Source: Deltaproteobacteria bacterium (GTDB lineage: Bacteria; Bdellovibrionota; Bdellovibrionia; Bdellovibrionales; JAMPXM01). Taken from it: a DNA stretch of 64,000 bases. The stretch spans positions 152,650 through 216,649 of the forward strand of contig JAFLCB010000003.1 in assembly GCA_017302795.1 (NCBI GenBank), read 5' to 3'. The notes beneath the pieces are model-generated. The model was not told the DNA's origin and did no database searches. It saw only the letters and a list, made by a program, of their open reading frames with translations. The number at the start of each line of letters is the position of its first letter. Positions within the stretch are counted from its first letter, which is position 1. This document shows, piece by piece, positions 35,861 to 44,291 of the stretch. The position numbers and the translations under genes are program-made.

Positions 35861-36589
35861 TTAATGGCCGCCGAGATAGGATTCGACAATGCGAGGGTCG
35901 TTAAGGAGGCCTTTTCCAGTTCCAGAGAGGGTGATTTTTCCAGTCTCGACGCAGTAAGCGCGGTGTGACACTTTTAGCGCCATCCGGGCATTCTGTTCGA
36001 CAAGTAGAATAGTCATTCCCTCTGAGTTCAGCTTTTTTATGATCTCAAAAATTTGCGCAACAATAAGCGGGGCGAGGCCGAGGCTTGGCTCATCTAATAA
36101 AAGGAGTGAGGGCTTGGACATGATCGCACGACTAATTGCGACCATCTGCTGCTCTCCTCCGCTTAAGGTGCCAGCCTTTTGGCGAATACGCTCCTTCAAA
36201 CGCGGGAAAAGTTCAAAGCAGTGCTCCAGGTCTTGAGCAATGGCTTCCTTATCATTTCGTGCGAATGCACCAAGACTTAAATTCTCGAGTACCGTGAGAT
36301 TGGGAAAAATGCCTCGGCCTTCTGGTGCGTGTGCGAGACCAAGTCGAACAATTTCGTGGCGAGCTATTGTGGCTAGGTCTAGCGTATTTCCGTCATTTGA
36401 AGAAAATTCGATTTTTCCGGTGAACGCGACAAGGCCCGAAATGGCACGGAGAGTTGTTGTTTTGCCTGCTCCATTTGCGCCAATCAACGAAACGATTTCT
36501 CCTTTTTTTACCTCAAACGACAAGCCCTTCAATGCAAGGATTCCACCGTATCGAACTTCAAGGTCTTTGACCGTTAAAACTGTACTCAT
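35861..36589 (-). CDS. livF: Branched-chain amino acid ABC transporter ATP-binding protein LivF
   Basis: 242 residues. Walker A is GANGAGKTT, the signature is LSGGEQQMVAISRA, Walker B is LLLLDEPSLGLAP and the switch His region reads LLVEQN, the form characteristic of LivF. Together with LivG it powers uptake of branched-chain amino acids or related substrates. ATG 36589 overlaps the livG stop by four bases. It is the last gene of livH-livM-livG-livF on the minus strand. Confidence 0.95.
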   Translation of the reverse strand: MSTVLTVKDLEVRYGGILALKGLSFEVKKGEIVSLIGANGAGKTTTLRAISGLVAFTGKIEFSSNDGNTLDLATIARHEIVRLGLAHAPEGRGIFPNLTVLENLSLGAFARNDKEAIAQDLEHCFELFPRLKERIRQKAGTLSGGEQQMVAISRAIMSKPSLLLLDEPSLGLAPLIVAQIFEIIKKLNSEGMTILLVEQNARMALKVSHRAYCVETGKITLSGTGKGLLNDPRIVESYLGGH

Positions 36590-37362
36590 ACCGTTTCCTC
36601 GGTTCCGAGGTAGGCAGCGATGACCTTGGGGTCGGATTTGATTTCAGCCGGGCTGCCCTCAGCAATCAGAGTGCCGTGATCGAGGACAAGAATTCTTTCG
36701 CATATCCCCATGACCAGTTTCATATCGTGCTCGATTAACAATACGGTTAGGCGGAAATCTTTACGAATTTTTGCAATCGTGTTCATTAGATCTTCGGTTT
36801 CCTTGTTGTTCATTCCGGCTGCCGGTTCGTCCAACAATATCGTGCGCGGCTCTGTTGCTAATGCACGAACGATTTCAAGGCGCCTCTGTTCGCCATACGG
36901 AAGACTGCCTGAAACCAACTCAGCTTTGTCTTGAAGATTGAATATTGCCAACAATTCAAGTGCACGCTCTTTTAGCCGTGCCTCCTCGATGTAATGACGT
37001 GGTGACCGTAGGATCGAGTCGAACAAGGTGTGCCGTGTATGTTGTAGGCCTGCGACAATGACATTGTCCAAAACGGTAAGGTCTTTAAACAGCCGAATAT
37101 TTTGAAATGTCCTGGTCATTCCGAGTTTCGAAATTTGCCAAGGCTTCATGCCTTTAGTATCGATACCGCGAATCTCCACAGATCCGCTGGTTGGCGTGTA
37201 AACGCTTGTTAGACAGTTAAAACAGGTGGTTTTTCCTGCACCATTGGGCCCGATGAGACCAACAAGTTCTCCTGACCGTAGGGTCAAATTAAAGGAGTCA
37301 ACTGCACGGAGGCCGCCGAATTGCATGGTCATGTTCGTAGCTTTTAGAAGCACTTCACTCAT
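36586..37362 (-). CDS. livG: Branched-chain amino acid ABC transporter ATP-binding protein LivG
   Basis: 258 residues. It has Walker A GPNGAGKTT, the LivG-type long insert (GMTRTFQNIRLFKDLTVLDNVIVAG), signature LPYGEQRRLEIVRALA and Walker B ILLDEPAAGMN. The C-terminus carries the LivG-specific VLDHGTLIAEGSPAEIKSDPKVIAAYLG. It pairs with LivF. The livM gene ends only 6 bases upstream. Confidence 0.95.
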   Translation of the reverse strand: MSEVLLKATNMTMQFGGLRAVDSFNLTLRSGELVGLIGPNGAGKTTCFNCLTSVYTPTSGSVEIRGIDTKGMKPWQISKLGMTRTFQNIRLFKDLTVLDNVIVAGLQHTRHTLFDSILRSPRHYIEEARLKERALELLAIFNLQDKAELVSGSLPYGEQRRLEIVRALATEPRTILLDEPAAGMNNKETEDLMNTIAKIRKDFRLTVLLIEHDMKLVMGICERILVLDHGTLIAEGSPAEIKSDPKVIAAYLGTEETV

Positions 37363-37368
37363 ATAGAC

Positions 37369-38406
37369 CTACGTAGCTTTCGACTTGGAACGAAATGATT
37401 TAAATATATCAGTCGCTTCGCGCGTGCCGAGAATTCCTGCTGGGCGAAGTATCATGAATAAAATAAGCATCAACGAATAGATGACCATTCGCAGATCAAC
37501 ACCTGTGATTTGCTGTAGTTCTCGTAAAACCATTTCTGGTAAAACAGTGATAATTGCCGCGGCGATCACCGAGCCAGAAAAGCTTCCCATTCCACCCAAT
37601 ACGATCATGATTATTATATCTACGGACTTCGTGAACGTAAAAGTTGCGGGATTCAAATACTTCACTGAATGCGCAAACAATGCGCCCCCAACTCCGGCGA
37701 AAAATGCGGAGATCACAAACGCACGAACCTTTGTCTGTGTGATGTTAATTCCCATGGCTTCCGCAGCGATTTCATCTTCTCGTACACTTAAGAAAGCGCG
37801 ACCTTTTGAGCTGTGGACGATTCTCCAAAGAGTGACGAACGTAACAACTGTCCAAATAGATGCGACCGAAAACTGCGCAACAAACTCTGACATTCCAAGA
37901 CTTGGTACGGCTGCGGTTGAAGGAATTCCGTACATTCCGCGCGCACCGCCGACCGCATCAGAGTTTAGCAAAATAACCCGGATGATTTCGCCAAATCCCA
38001 ACGTCACGATAGCGAGGTAGTCGCCGCGAAGTCTGAGCGATGGAAGGCCGACGATATAGCCCGCGACGGCTGCTAAAAGTCCGGCAGCAATTGGCAGAAG
38101 CAGAAATCGCAGATAGTCAGGCAAAACAGCGAGTTCAGGACGAGTAACTAGCCACGCCGAAGTATAGGCACCGACCGCCATGAATCCGGCATGACCAAGG
38201 GAAAACTGACCGGTGAAGCCGTTGACGAGATTGAGTGAAGTCGCGAGTACAACATTTGTCAAAATTAGTAACATTACAAACTGCGTATAGGGATTTGATG
38301 TGGCATCGAGTCCGTACCCGACGCCGATCAACAGGACGGCAGCAAAGATTGGTGCCCCAATAGATTTAATGGCTTCTGATCGGGCCTGGCGGTCTTGCAG
38401 CACCAT
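37369..38406 (-). CDS. livM: Branched-chain amino acid ABC transporter permease LivM
   Basis: 345 residues with about nine membrane helices. Diagnostic parts are NLVNGFTGQFSLGHAGFMAVGAY, LRLRGDYLAIVTLGFGEIIRV and IMIVLGGMGSFSGSVIAAAIITVLPE. It is one of two permease subunits. Its start overlaps the livH stop by one base. The C-terminal tail is Lys/Ser-rich. A 179-aa open frame on the opposite strand is a shadow of this gene. Confidence 0.95.
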   Translation of the reverse strand: MVLQDRQARSEAIKSIGAPIFAAVLLIGVGYGLDATSNPYTQFVMLLILTNVVLATSLNLVNGFTGQFSLGHAGFMAVGAYTSAWLVTRPELAVLPDYLRFLLLPIAAGLLAAVAGYIVGLPSLRLRGDYLAIVTLGFGEIIRVILLNSDAVGGARGMYGIPSTAAVPSLGMSEFVAQFSVASIWTVVTFVTLWRIVHSSKGRAFLSVREDEIAAEAMGINITQTKVRAFVISAFFAGVGGALFAHSVKYLNPATFTFTKSVDIIIMIVLGGMGSFSGSVIAAAIITVLPEMVLRELQQITGVDLRMVIYSLMLILFMILRPAGILGTREATDIFKSFRSKSKAT

Positions 38407-39323
38407 TATACTTTCTCCCTTACAACGCTGCCAAGAAGGCCTGCCGGTCTGAAAAGTAAAATGACAATCAAGACTCCGAACGCAAGTGCGTCGCGATACG
38501 TGCTGGAAAGATACCCGACCACCATTTCCTCACACAAACCGAGTATCACTCCGCCAAGCATCGCTCCAGGAAGACTACCTATTCCGCCAAGTACCGCTGC
38601 GACAAACGCCTTAATTCCAAAAAGCATTCCCATCAGCGGATCGATCTTCGGGTACTTCAATCCAACCAAAACCGACGCTATTCCTGCGAGCGACGAACCA
38701 ATGACAAATGTGTAGGTTATAATTCGATCGACGTTGATGCCCATCAGACTAGCAACATTGCTGTTTGAGCTGACCGCGCGCATCGCAGTTCCGATTTTCG
38801 TGTGATGTACCAAGAAGTGAAGACCGCCCATAACCAGTGTGGAAACAATGAGGATCGTAATGTCGAGAGATCTTACTTCCACCGAGCCAATTTCGAAGAG
38901 CGAAGAGTCTTTAATGACTTCAGGGAACAGCTTCGGATCGGCACCAAAAATAATTTGTCCGGAATACTGAAGCAGAAGGCTGACACCAATCGCTGTGATA
39001 AGGATGTTAAGCTTCGGAGCCTTTCGAAGCGGTCGATAGGCAAGTCGTTCGATTGTGATACCCAGTAGTGAACACGCAGCCACTGCCGCAATAAGCAGAA
39101 TAAATAGCGACAGAACTCCCGGATGTTGGTCGAGCCCGAACTGCCGCCCCGTGTAGTAAGCCGCAAAAGCGCCAACCATATATACTTCACTGTGGGCAAA
39201 ATTTATGAGCTGGAGAATGCCATAAACCATCGTGTAGCCCAGCGCGATCAAAGCGTAAATGCTTCCGAGGCTGATTCCGTTGATTAAGTGCTGAATAAAT
39301 TCTTGTGTATGACCTTGGTCCAA
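38406..39323 (-). CDS. livH: Branched-chain amino acid ABC transporter permease LivH
   Basis: 305 residues with about eight membrane helices. It shows LINGISLGSIYALIALGYTMVYGILQLINFAHSEVYMVGAF and AAVLGGIGSLPGAMLGGVILGLCEE, both typical of LivH. The start is TTG 39323, supported by GGAG 8 bases upstream. It is the first gene of the livHMGF operon. The binding protein gene (livK) that normally lies next to it is 5 kb away, beyond an accessory segment. Confidence 0.95.
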   Translation of the reverse strand: MDQGHTQEFIQHLINGISLGSIYALIALGYTMVYGILQLINFAHSEVYMVGAFAAYYTGRQFGLDQHPGVLSLFILLIAAVAACSLLGITIERLAYRPLRKAPKLNILITAIGVSLLLQYSGQIIFGADPKLFPEVIKDSSLFEIGSVEVRSLDITILIVSTLVMGGLHFLVHHTKIGTAMRAVSSNSNVASLMGINVDRIITYTFVIGSSLAGIASVLVGLKYPKIDPLMGMLFGIKAFVAAVLGGIGSLPGAMLGGVILGLCEEMVVGYLSSTYRDALAFGVLIVILLFRPAGLLGSVVREKV

Positions 39324-39390
39324 CAGACATCTCCAGAGTGATTCCTCTTAGTAGACGCAAATTCGTTCTTGAGGTCAAAGAATGTTCGAA

Positions 39391-39975
39391 TTAATCAATA
39401 CTCGACTCGATAAATGAGATTGCCTGCGGAAGCTTCGAAAGAGGAATGCGAAAGATCGTCGGCTTGCTTTCCGACGACGTTAAATATCCCTGCCAAGCAT
39501 GTTCGTGCACCTTAACTTCATAGCTAAGCTTCTGCAGAAACTGGAGGCGCTTAGAATTGCTCAGCGCTGTTCCAAAAAGAAAATCAGTTGGCTTATTGAG
39601 GCTAAGCAAAAATCGGAATACTTCGGCGCGGAGCTTCATATTCAGGCCACACCCCTGATGGCTTTTCGCGGTGGCAGCGCGCGATAGCACATAGCAGGGT
39701 AGAGCCGAGAAAGGGTCGTTCGCCGGAAATTGCAACATCGTCTCGAAGCGACCCGCGGTCGAAACGCGAGTGAGCCGGACAGTCGAAACAAGTCGTCCCT
39801 CCGCGAGTGCGCCGAAATGATAACTATCATCATCGTGAAGATTCCAGCTTAGTCCATCAGGAGTTACGTTTGAAATAAACTTAAGATCGTAGGATTGTTG
39901 TCTAAGCGTCGCGATTTGCTGCTTGAGTTCTTCGGTCAGAAAAAGCTTGGTTATGACTGTTGAATTCACGATCAA
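39391..39975 (-). CDS. GNAT-fold acyltransferase-like protein (FeeM/autoinducer-synthase type possible)
   Basis: 194 residues from TTG 39975 or GTG 39969. It has a strand pattern of acyltransferases: HFGALAEGRLVSTVRLTRV, then CYVLSRAATAKSHQGCGLNMKLRAEVFRFLL, in which SHQGCG stands where the acyl-CoA-binding R/Q-x-x-G-x-G loop is expected (first residue Ser). The spacing of VRLTRVS and LSRAA resembles N-acyl amino acid synthases and acyl-homoserine-lactone synthases rather than typical GNATs. Substrate unknown. It lies 67 bases upstream of livH in the same direction, facing away from the biosynthetic-looking operon on its other side. Confidence 0.55.
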   Translation of the reverse strand: MIVNSTVITKLFLTEELKQQIATLRQQSYDLKFISNVTPDGLSWNLHDDDSYHFGALAEGRLVSTVRLTRVSTAGRFETMLQFPANDPFSALPCYVLSRAATAKSHQGCGLNMKLRAEVFRFLLSLNKPTDFLFGTALSNSKRLQFLQKLSYEVKVHEHAWQGYLTSSESKPTIFRIPLSKLPQAISFIESSID

Positions 39976-40502
39976 AATCTATCAGGACTTCCAGATAAAA
40001 AAAAGCAGATGTTTTTGCGTTTTTGAGCGAACCAGAGAACTGAGCATTCGGTCAACTTTCGGTTCGGCGCAAACAAGTAGGAGCGGGAAGTAAAACCAAA
40101 AGTTCACACCCAAAAATAGAAAACGCCTAGCTGGAATACTAACGTCGCGAGCCGAAATACAGCCCATAAGCTTCTAATGATTTTCAAAAGCTAGAATGGG
40201 GCGAAGATCAGTACGACGAAGCCGAGAGCAAAATTGAAATTCGGTCTTTCGGTTATTGTCATGCAATGTTCGGAAAAGCTTCGATCGCAAACTGGGCCCT
40301 GCAATCGGCTTTCGCGCAACAGGAAATTAATTAATCTAGGAGTGCAAATTTCCTCGGCACTTTTGGATGTTATGGGCGTTGAAGCGTCTAGAGGGGCTTG
40401 GGAATATTGAGTTTTCATGGACGACGATAAACAAGGATATTTTAAATTCAAAGTTTGATTTCACAACAATATCTGACAAAGGTCCGGTGCCAGTTGTTTT
40501 TG

Positions 40503-40550
40503 GAAGATCGAGCAAAGATCCACGCCCGTTGTGGGCGATGGCCGATCTTC
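40503..40550. other. Nested inverted repeat (possible structured RNA or operator)
   Basis: Outer arms GAAGATCG/CGATCTTC (8 bp) enclose inner arms CGCCC/GGGCG. It is in the non-coding gap, about 230 bases before the first gene of the accessory operon. No family recognised. Confidence 0.4.
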
Positions 40551-40612
40551 TGCGATTCGGGATCCGCCAAGCTTACTTGGTTGAGGGAAGGTGTCCCAAA
40601 GTTAGCTGCAGC

Positions 40613-40641
40613 TAGACGTTTGTATTGATTTGATACGTCTA
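40613..40641. promoter_or_regulatory. Candidate operator: 7-bp inverted repeat
   Basis: TAGACGT, 15 bases, ACGTCTA. The perfect 7-bp dyad of 29 bases total lies about 140 bases before the accessory operon and has the size of a dimeric repressor site. No binding protein can be named. Confidence 0.35.
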
Positions 40642-40783
40642 AAGAGGTGTACTTTTACGAAGACGATTACAAATCAATGTATGCAAACGATTTGAATGAT
40701 AGTGTGAGGGTGATTGATGTCTAGGCGTCATTCGGTTATCGTTTAAAGAGTGAATAGTACCCTCGGAAATGGGGCATCTTTGT

Positions 40784-41206
40784 ATGTTTGAAAAACGATA
40801 CTTAAATAGACGAAATTTAATGGCTTATGGCCTTGGCCTTCTTGCTATCAAGTTGCCCCTCAGTAAAATTGCAGCCGAGCCATCGGCAAGTGCTGTTGTC
40901 GATCTAAAGATTGATTTTCCTGAGGGATATACGATGGAAAATTATGAATTCGATGTTCCGGTTTGGGCGAATAATGAAAAGGTTCGAGAATACATCCGCT
41001 CTTTCGTCAGTACCGGTCAGCTAGTCGAATACAAAAAGGTTGGCGTTGAGCGCGGAGTGAACTACCGCTTCGTTTTCAAAACCCCTGAAGATCTTAAATC
41101 TTTCGTATTAGGAGTCCGCAACCAACAGCTTGTCGATTTCGAGAGGCGTTCAAGTCGTGGCCTCACGACGAAGATGTTTGTGAGCGGCACCGAAATTAAA
41201 TGCTAG
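40784..41206 (+). CDS. Unknown exported protein, first gene of the accessory operon
   Basis: 140 residues from ATG 40784 (ATG 40769 would add five). The N-terminus has two Arg before a hydrophobic stretch (NRRNLMAYGLGLLAIKLPL), similar to a Tat or Sec signal, with AAEPSA as a possible cleavage site. The mature part is a small mixed alpha/beta domain (VPVWANNEKVREYIRSFVSTGQL, FKTPEDLKSFVLGVRNQQ) ending in a single Cys. No family recognised. Its stop overlaps the next gene by seven bases. It could be a secreted partner of the operon's enzymes or a substrate; the sequence does not decide. Confidence 0.65.
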   Translation: MFEKRYLNRRNLMAYGLGLLAIKLPLSKIAAEPSASAVVDLKIDFPEGYTMENYEFDVPVWANNEKVREYIRSFVSTGQLVEYKKVGVERGVNYRFVFKTPEDLKSFVLGVRNQQLVDFERRSSRGLTTKMFVSGTEIKC

Positions 41207-41802
41207 AGGACGGAGCCCATCGGGCGAATGGTCTTTCACTTGAACAACAAACTCACTTACAGCTGCTGCTGGCAGACCTTCCACAAAATAAGAGATTCAA
41301 TCACGAAAAGTATTTTAGAAATGATCCACTTTTCGATCTCTACTTCGTTTCGGAAAGTAGCGAAATTAGATACTGTTTGGGGATCGGCCGCTGGCGACAA
41401 ATGCCCTACTTCTCGCTCCTCGATTTTCGAAATACTCTTTCCGACACGCCATTCCGTCGTCGAGACCGCAAACTAATTAACTCTTTGTTCTCCACCGCTT
41501 TCGTCGACCTTCATTCTGAAGGTAAGTTTACTTTTGTGTATGCGACCCGGGTTCGTCCTTTCCCCGTTCGCCACCTCAAGTCCTCTGGAGTTCTTGCTCC
41601 TGTTCGCGGTGTTCCGATTTTCGATCGCTACGATTTTGCCATCGAGGCCGAAGTTCCAATAGGCGGTGTGCCACAGTTTCCCTACCAAGAAGCCTTAATT
41701 AGATTGATGTCACGGTCCTTCGATTATTGGATAAAGCGAGGTACATTAAAGCTCAGCTACATGGCGGAATATCTTCCGTCATTGGCAAAGGAAAAACCGT
41801 GA
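41200..41802 (+). CDS. Unknown protein, second gene of the accessory operon
   Basis: 200 residues, no membrane helix or signal peptide. It has alternating strands and helices (LFDLYFVSESSEIRYCLGIG, KFTFVYATRVRPFPV, YDFAIEAEVPIGG), which loosely recalls an acyltransferase (GNAT/FeeM) fold, but no acyl-CoA loop can be pointed to. It overlaps the genes on both sides (start inside the 3' end of the previous gene; stop TGA overlapping the GTG of the next), so it is almost certainly expressed with them. Confidence 0.6.
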   Translation: MLEDGAHRANGLSLEQQTHLQLLLADLPQNKRFNHEKYFRNDPLFDLYFVSESSEIRYCLGIGRWRQMPYFSLLDFRNTLSDTPFRRRDRKLINSLFSTAFVDLHSEGKFTFVYATRVRPFPVRHLKSSGVLAPVRGVPIFDRYDFAIEAEVPIGGVPQFPYQEALIRLMSRSFDYWIKRGTLKLSYMAEYLPSLAKEKP

Positions 41803-42596
41803 ACAACGCGAAATCCTTAAACACAGATCGCAGCCCCGAGTTTAGCGATCATCTGTATGCCCCTCACACTCATTGGGTGAAACCTGCTTTGAAGTGGATG
41901 AAACTTCCACCGCTCTATTCCTTTGATCTAGAAGAGGCACGCCGCGAATTCGAGTTGATTAGGAAAGACTTTCCATTGAAACCGTTTGAGGTTTCTTCGA
42001 AATCGGGAAGAACGCGACCGCGACTAAGCTATCGCGGCCTCGGGTTAACTGCGCGCGCGAACGCAGAAGAGCCGCTGTATGATGCTTTGTCGCTGTATGG
42101 CCCAGGAGATAAGAAGCTTTCGATCTTCCACACATTTGAAAAAGTGTCGGATAAAAAAGAACCAGATGAACGAGTTATCGAAACGTTAGATGAAAGTGGT
42201 TTCAATCAAGAGACTCAAGCCTGTCGTCCGTATTTTTCTAAATTGCTGGAAAAGTTCAAATCGCCGACCACGAAGGTGCGATTTTTGGAAATGACTCCCG
42301 GAGGATATATTCCACCGCACGTCGATTTTCCGTTTTACCACGGAATCCGTGTTCATGCGTGTTTGTATTCCAATCCCGATGTTGTTTGGGAAGTTGAGGG
42401 CGAGCAGTTTACCATTCCTTGCGATGGGAATTTCTATTGGTTCGATACCGGCCGGTATCATGCCGTTCGGAATAACAGTGATGAAAGCCGAGTTGTGTTC
42501 TCGGTTAACTTAACCCCGTATTTTGATCGCACCGGCCAGCCGCGTTTGGCACCGTCTACCGACCTCATTGAACTTATTCGCAGCGGCGGTGTTTAA
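41799..42596 (+). CDS. Fe(II)/2-oxoglutarate hydroxylase, Asp/Asn beta-hydroxylase-like
   Basis: 265 residues from GTG 41799 (AAAGGA about 7 bases upstream; the frame is open to 41727). The C-terminal cupin carries an iron site PPHVDFPFYHG (His-x-Asp) with the distal His in FDTGRYHAVRNNS, followed by Arg in ESRVVFSVNL, as in aspartyl/asparaginyl beta-hydroxylases that bind 2-oxoglutarate. The N-terminal 90 residues are of unknown role. Substrate (free amino acid, peptide or acylated amino acid) is unknown. The stop overlaps the desaturase ATG by one base. Confidence 0.75.
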   Translation: MNNAKSLNTDRSPEFSDHLYAPHTHWVKPALKWMKLPPLYSFDLEEARREFELIRKDFPLKPFEVSSKSGRTRPRLSYRGLGLTARANAEEPLYDALSLYGPGDKKLSIFHTFEKVSDKKEPDERVIETLDESGFNQETQACRPYFSKLLEKFKSPTTKVRFLEMTPGGYIPPHVDFPFYHGIRVHACLYSNPDVVWEVEGEQFTIPCDGNFYWFDTGRYHAVRNNSDESRVVFSVNLTPYFDRTGQPRLAPSTDLIELIRSGGV

Positions 42597-43384
42597 TGGG
42601 AGTCCTGTCTCGCCTTCCTTTTAATGTTAGAACTTTGCAGGGGCTCTGCTTGATTTTGGGTGTCGGTTTTTTGGTTCTCAATCCTGACCGGCTTCATCTT
42701 TTGGGCTTTGGTTTTCTAGTTTACGCAGTGTTTTTGATTTTTGGCGTGGCGATCGGCTATCACAGAGGGCTTTCGCATAGGCTTTTGGATCTTGAGTCGC
42801 CGCTTGCATGGTTTTCTCTCGGCGTCGGCACATTGTCATCGTTAGGTAAGCCGGTCGAGTGGGCTCTCATTCATCGTCTTCACCATCAACACTCGGATGA
42901 AACAGCTGATCCGCATTCTCCTGTGCAGCAGGGATTTTGGACGGTTTTTCTTAATCGCTGGCGATTGCCGGCCGAGACCGCGAAACCTCGGATAAGTTTA
43001 GTTCGAGATCTTGTTGCATCAAGAAACGTTCAGTTCTATCAAAAGCGGTACTATGCAGTCATAGCGGTTTATGTTCTTCTCCTTGCTGCCGCCGCCGGCA
43101 TGCCGGGCGTCATATTCGGCTATTGCTGGCCGGTGGTATTAAGTGTGCTTGCGACTTCGCTGGTAAACTCCGTTTGTCACGTGGGTGGCGTACCACGTGA
43201 TTCGTTTTGGATCGCACTTTTCACCTTTGGAGAGGGGATTCATGGTCGCCACCACCTTGAGCCCAAGACCATCAATCTTAGCTACGCACAATACTTTGAC
43301 CTATCAGGCTGGTTACTCGCTAAACTGTCGGTACGTCACGAAGGAGTCGCATGGGCAACACGGCGAAAAAATCCGAAGCAGTAA
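42596..43384 (+). CDS. Fatty-acid (acyl-CoA) desaturase
   Basis: 262 residues with four membrane-spanning stretches and the histidine boxes of the di-iron desaturases: HRGLSH, HRLHHQHSDETADPH and GRHHLEP. Spacing fits delta-9-type acyl-CoA desaturases, although the protein is short. It introduces a double bond in a fatty acyl chain at the inner membrane. Its place inside a tight operon with a hydroxylase, unknown proteins and a radical SAM enzyme suggests a special acyl product rather than bulk lipid; this is inference. The 3' end overlaps the next gene by 34 bases. Confidence 0.88.
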   Translation: MGVLSRLPFNVRTLQGLCLILGVGFLVLNPDRLHLLGFGFLVYAVFLIFGVAIGYHRGLSHRLLDLESPLAWFSLGVGTLSSLGKPVEWALIHRLHHQHSDETADPHSPVQQGFWTVFLNRWRLPAETAKPRISLVRDLVASRNVQFYQKRYYAVIAVYVLLLAAAAGMPGVIFGYCWPVVLSVLATSLVNSVCHVGGVPRDSFWIALFTFGEGIHGRHHLEPKTINLSYAQYFDLSGWLLAKLSVRHEGVAWATRRKNPKQ

Positions 43385-44277
43385 ATTTGGGTGAGGAACC
43401 GACCTTACATTATTTTGAAGTCGAGCCCGAGCAGAGCCGGTTTTACACCATCGGAGTAGATGTCACGCATCGATGCAATATGGAGTGTGCCAATTGCTAT
43501 AGCCCAATTCGCAACCTGCCCGATGTTTCAAAGGAAGATCTCATCAAGTTTTTTTCTCGACTTGGGCGAAAGACTGAAGTGCGCCTGACGGGTGGAGAGC
43601 CGACGCTTCGGTCAGATCTTCCAGAGTTGATTCGCGCGATCAATCAGTATGGCCACCGGGCTGCGATTATGACAAATGGTTTGCGCCTTGCTGATCGAGA
43701 GTATGCTCAATCGCTTTTTGATGCTGGATTAAAATTCGTGTGTATCTCGGTGAACGGCGCAGATGACGACACTGTCTACAAAAAGACCGATGGAATTGCC
43801 TGTGCAGAAAAAAAAATGCGCGCGCTTCAGAACTGCGCTGAAATTGGTTTTTTTCTCAACATGAACTGCATTTTGATCAAGGGTGTAAATGAGCACATTC
43901 CTGCGCGTTTGAATCAAGTCTTGCGCGACATGAAAGTGAACGGAGTTCTAAGATTCCGCAACATCGGAAAACTTGGGCGCTACATGCAGCAAGACAACTT
44001 CACCTTTGATGAAATGATTGGCCTTGTGACAAAGGCGTTTGGCGTCGATCGCGCACTTGCCGATGAATCACACAAAGTGAATGGTTATGAGGAAGAGCAC
44101 AACGTCTTGTTCCCTGTAGATCCGAAGAAGAAGTTCAGCACGACTTGGATAAAAATCACCGACTGGCGACCAAATGAAAATTCGATCCCAGATCCCGACA
44201 GCGCTCGCCGTGGTCGAATGACAAAAGACTTCAAAGTCGCGCCATTTTTCGAACACGCAAAACTCAACGGCTACTAG
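43351..44277 (+). CDS. Radical SAM enzyme of unknown substrate
   Basis: 308 residues. The iron-sulphur motif is CNMECANC (CxxxCxxC), followed by LTGGEPTLRSDL (GGE motif for SAM), SVNGADDDTV and NCILIKGVNE, a normal half-barrel. The C-terminus has no extra Cys cluster, so no SPASM domain. Sequence style is that of MoaA/peptide-modifying radical SAM enzymes, but the substrate is unknown. ATG 43351 with AAGGAG 8 bases upstream lies within the desaturase end. It is the last gene of the operon and ends 14 bases from the convergent livK. Confidence 0.88.
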   Translation: MGNTAKKSEAVNLGEEPTLHYFEVEPEQSRFYTIGVDVTHRCNMECANCYSPIRNLPDVSKEDLIKFFSRLGRKTEVRLTGGEPTLRSDLPELIRAINQYGHRAAIMTNGLRLADREYAQSLFDAGLKFVCISVNGADDDTVYKKTDGIACAEKKMRALQNCAEIGFFLNMNCILIKGVNEHIPARLNQVLRDMKVNGVLRFRNIGKLGRYMQQDNFTFDEMIGLVTKAFGVDRALADESHKVNGYEEEHNVLFPVDPKKKFSTTWIKITDWRPNENSIPDPDSARRGRMTKDFKVAPFFEHAKLNGY

Positions 44278-44291
44278 CCAATAGCGACACC

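Larger units (their letters stand above)
39976..40783. other. Gap of about 800 bases without a supported gene
   Basis: The stretch is richer in A/T than its surroundings by eye and lies between divergent genes (39391 minus, 40784 plus). Short open frames exist on both strands (up to 86 codons) but none has a start signal or recognisable content. It holds two structured elements listed separately (40503-40550, 40613-40641) and must contain the promoters of both sides. Decayed genes cannot be excluded. Confidence 0.6.

Noticed and set aside
37481-38020. 179-codon plus-strand open frame
   Set aside because: Complement of livM; Thr/Ile/Pro-rich translation is typical of a shadow of a membrane protein gene.
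40191-40615. Two short open frames (86 and 82 codons) in the gap before the accessory operon
   Set aside because: They overlap on opposite strands, lack ribosome sites and match nothing recognised; decayed remnants are possible but cannot be supported.
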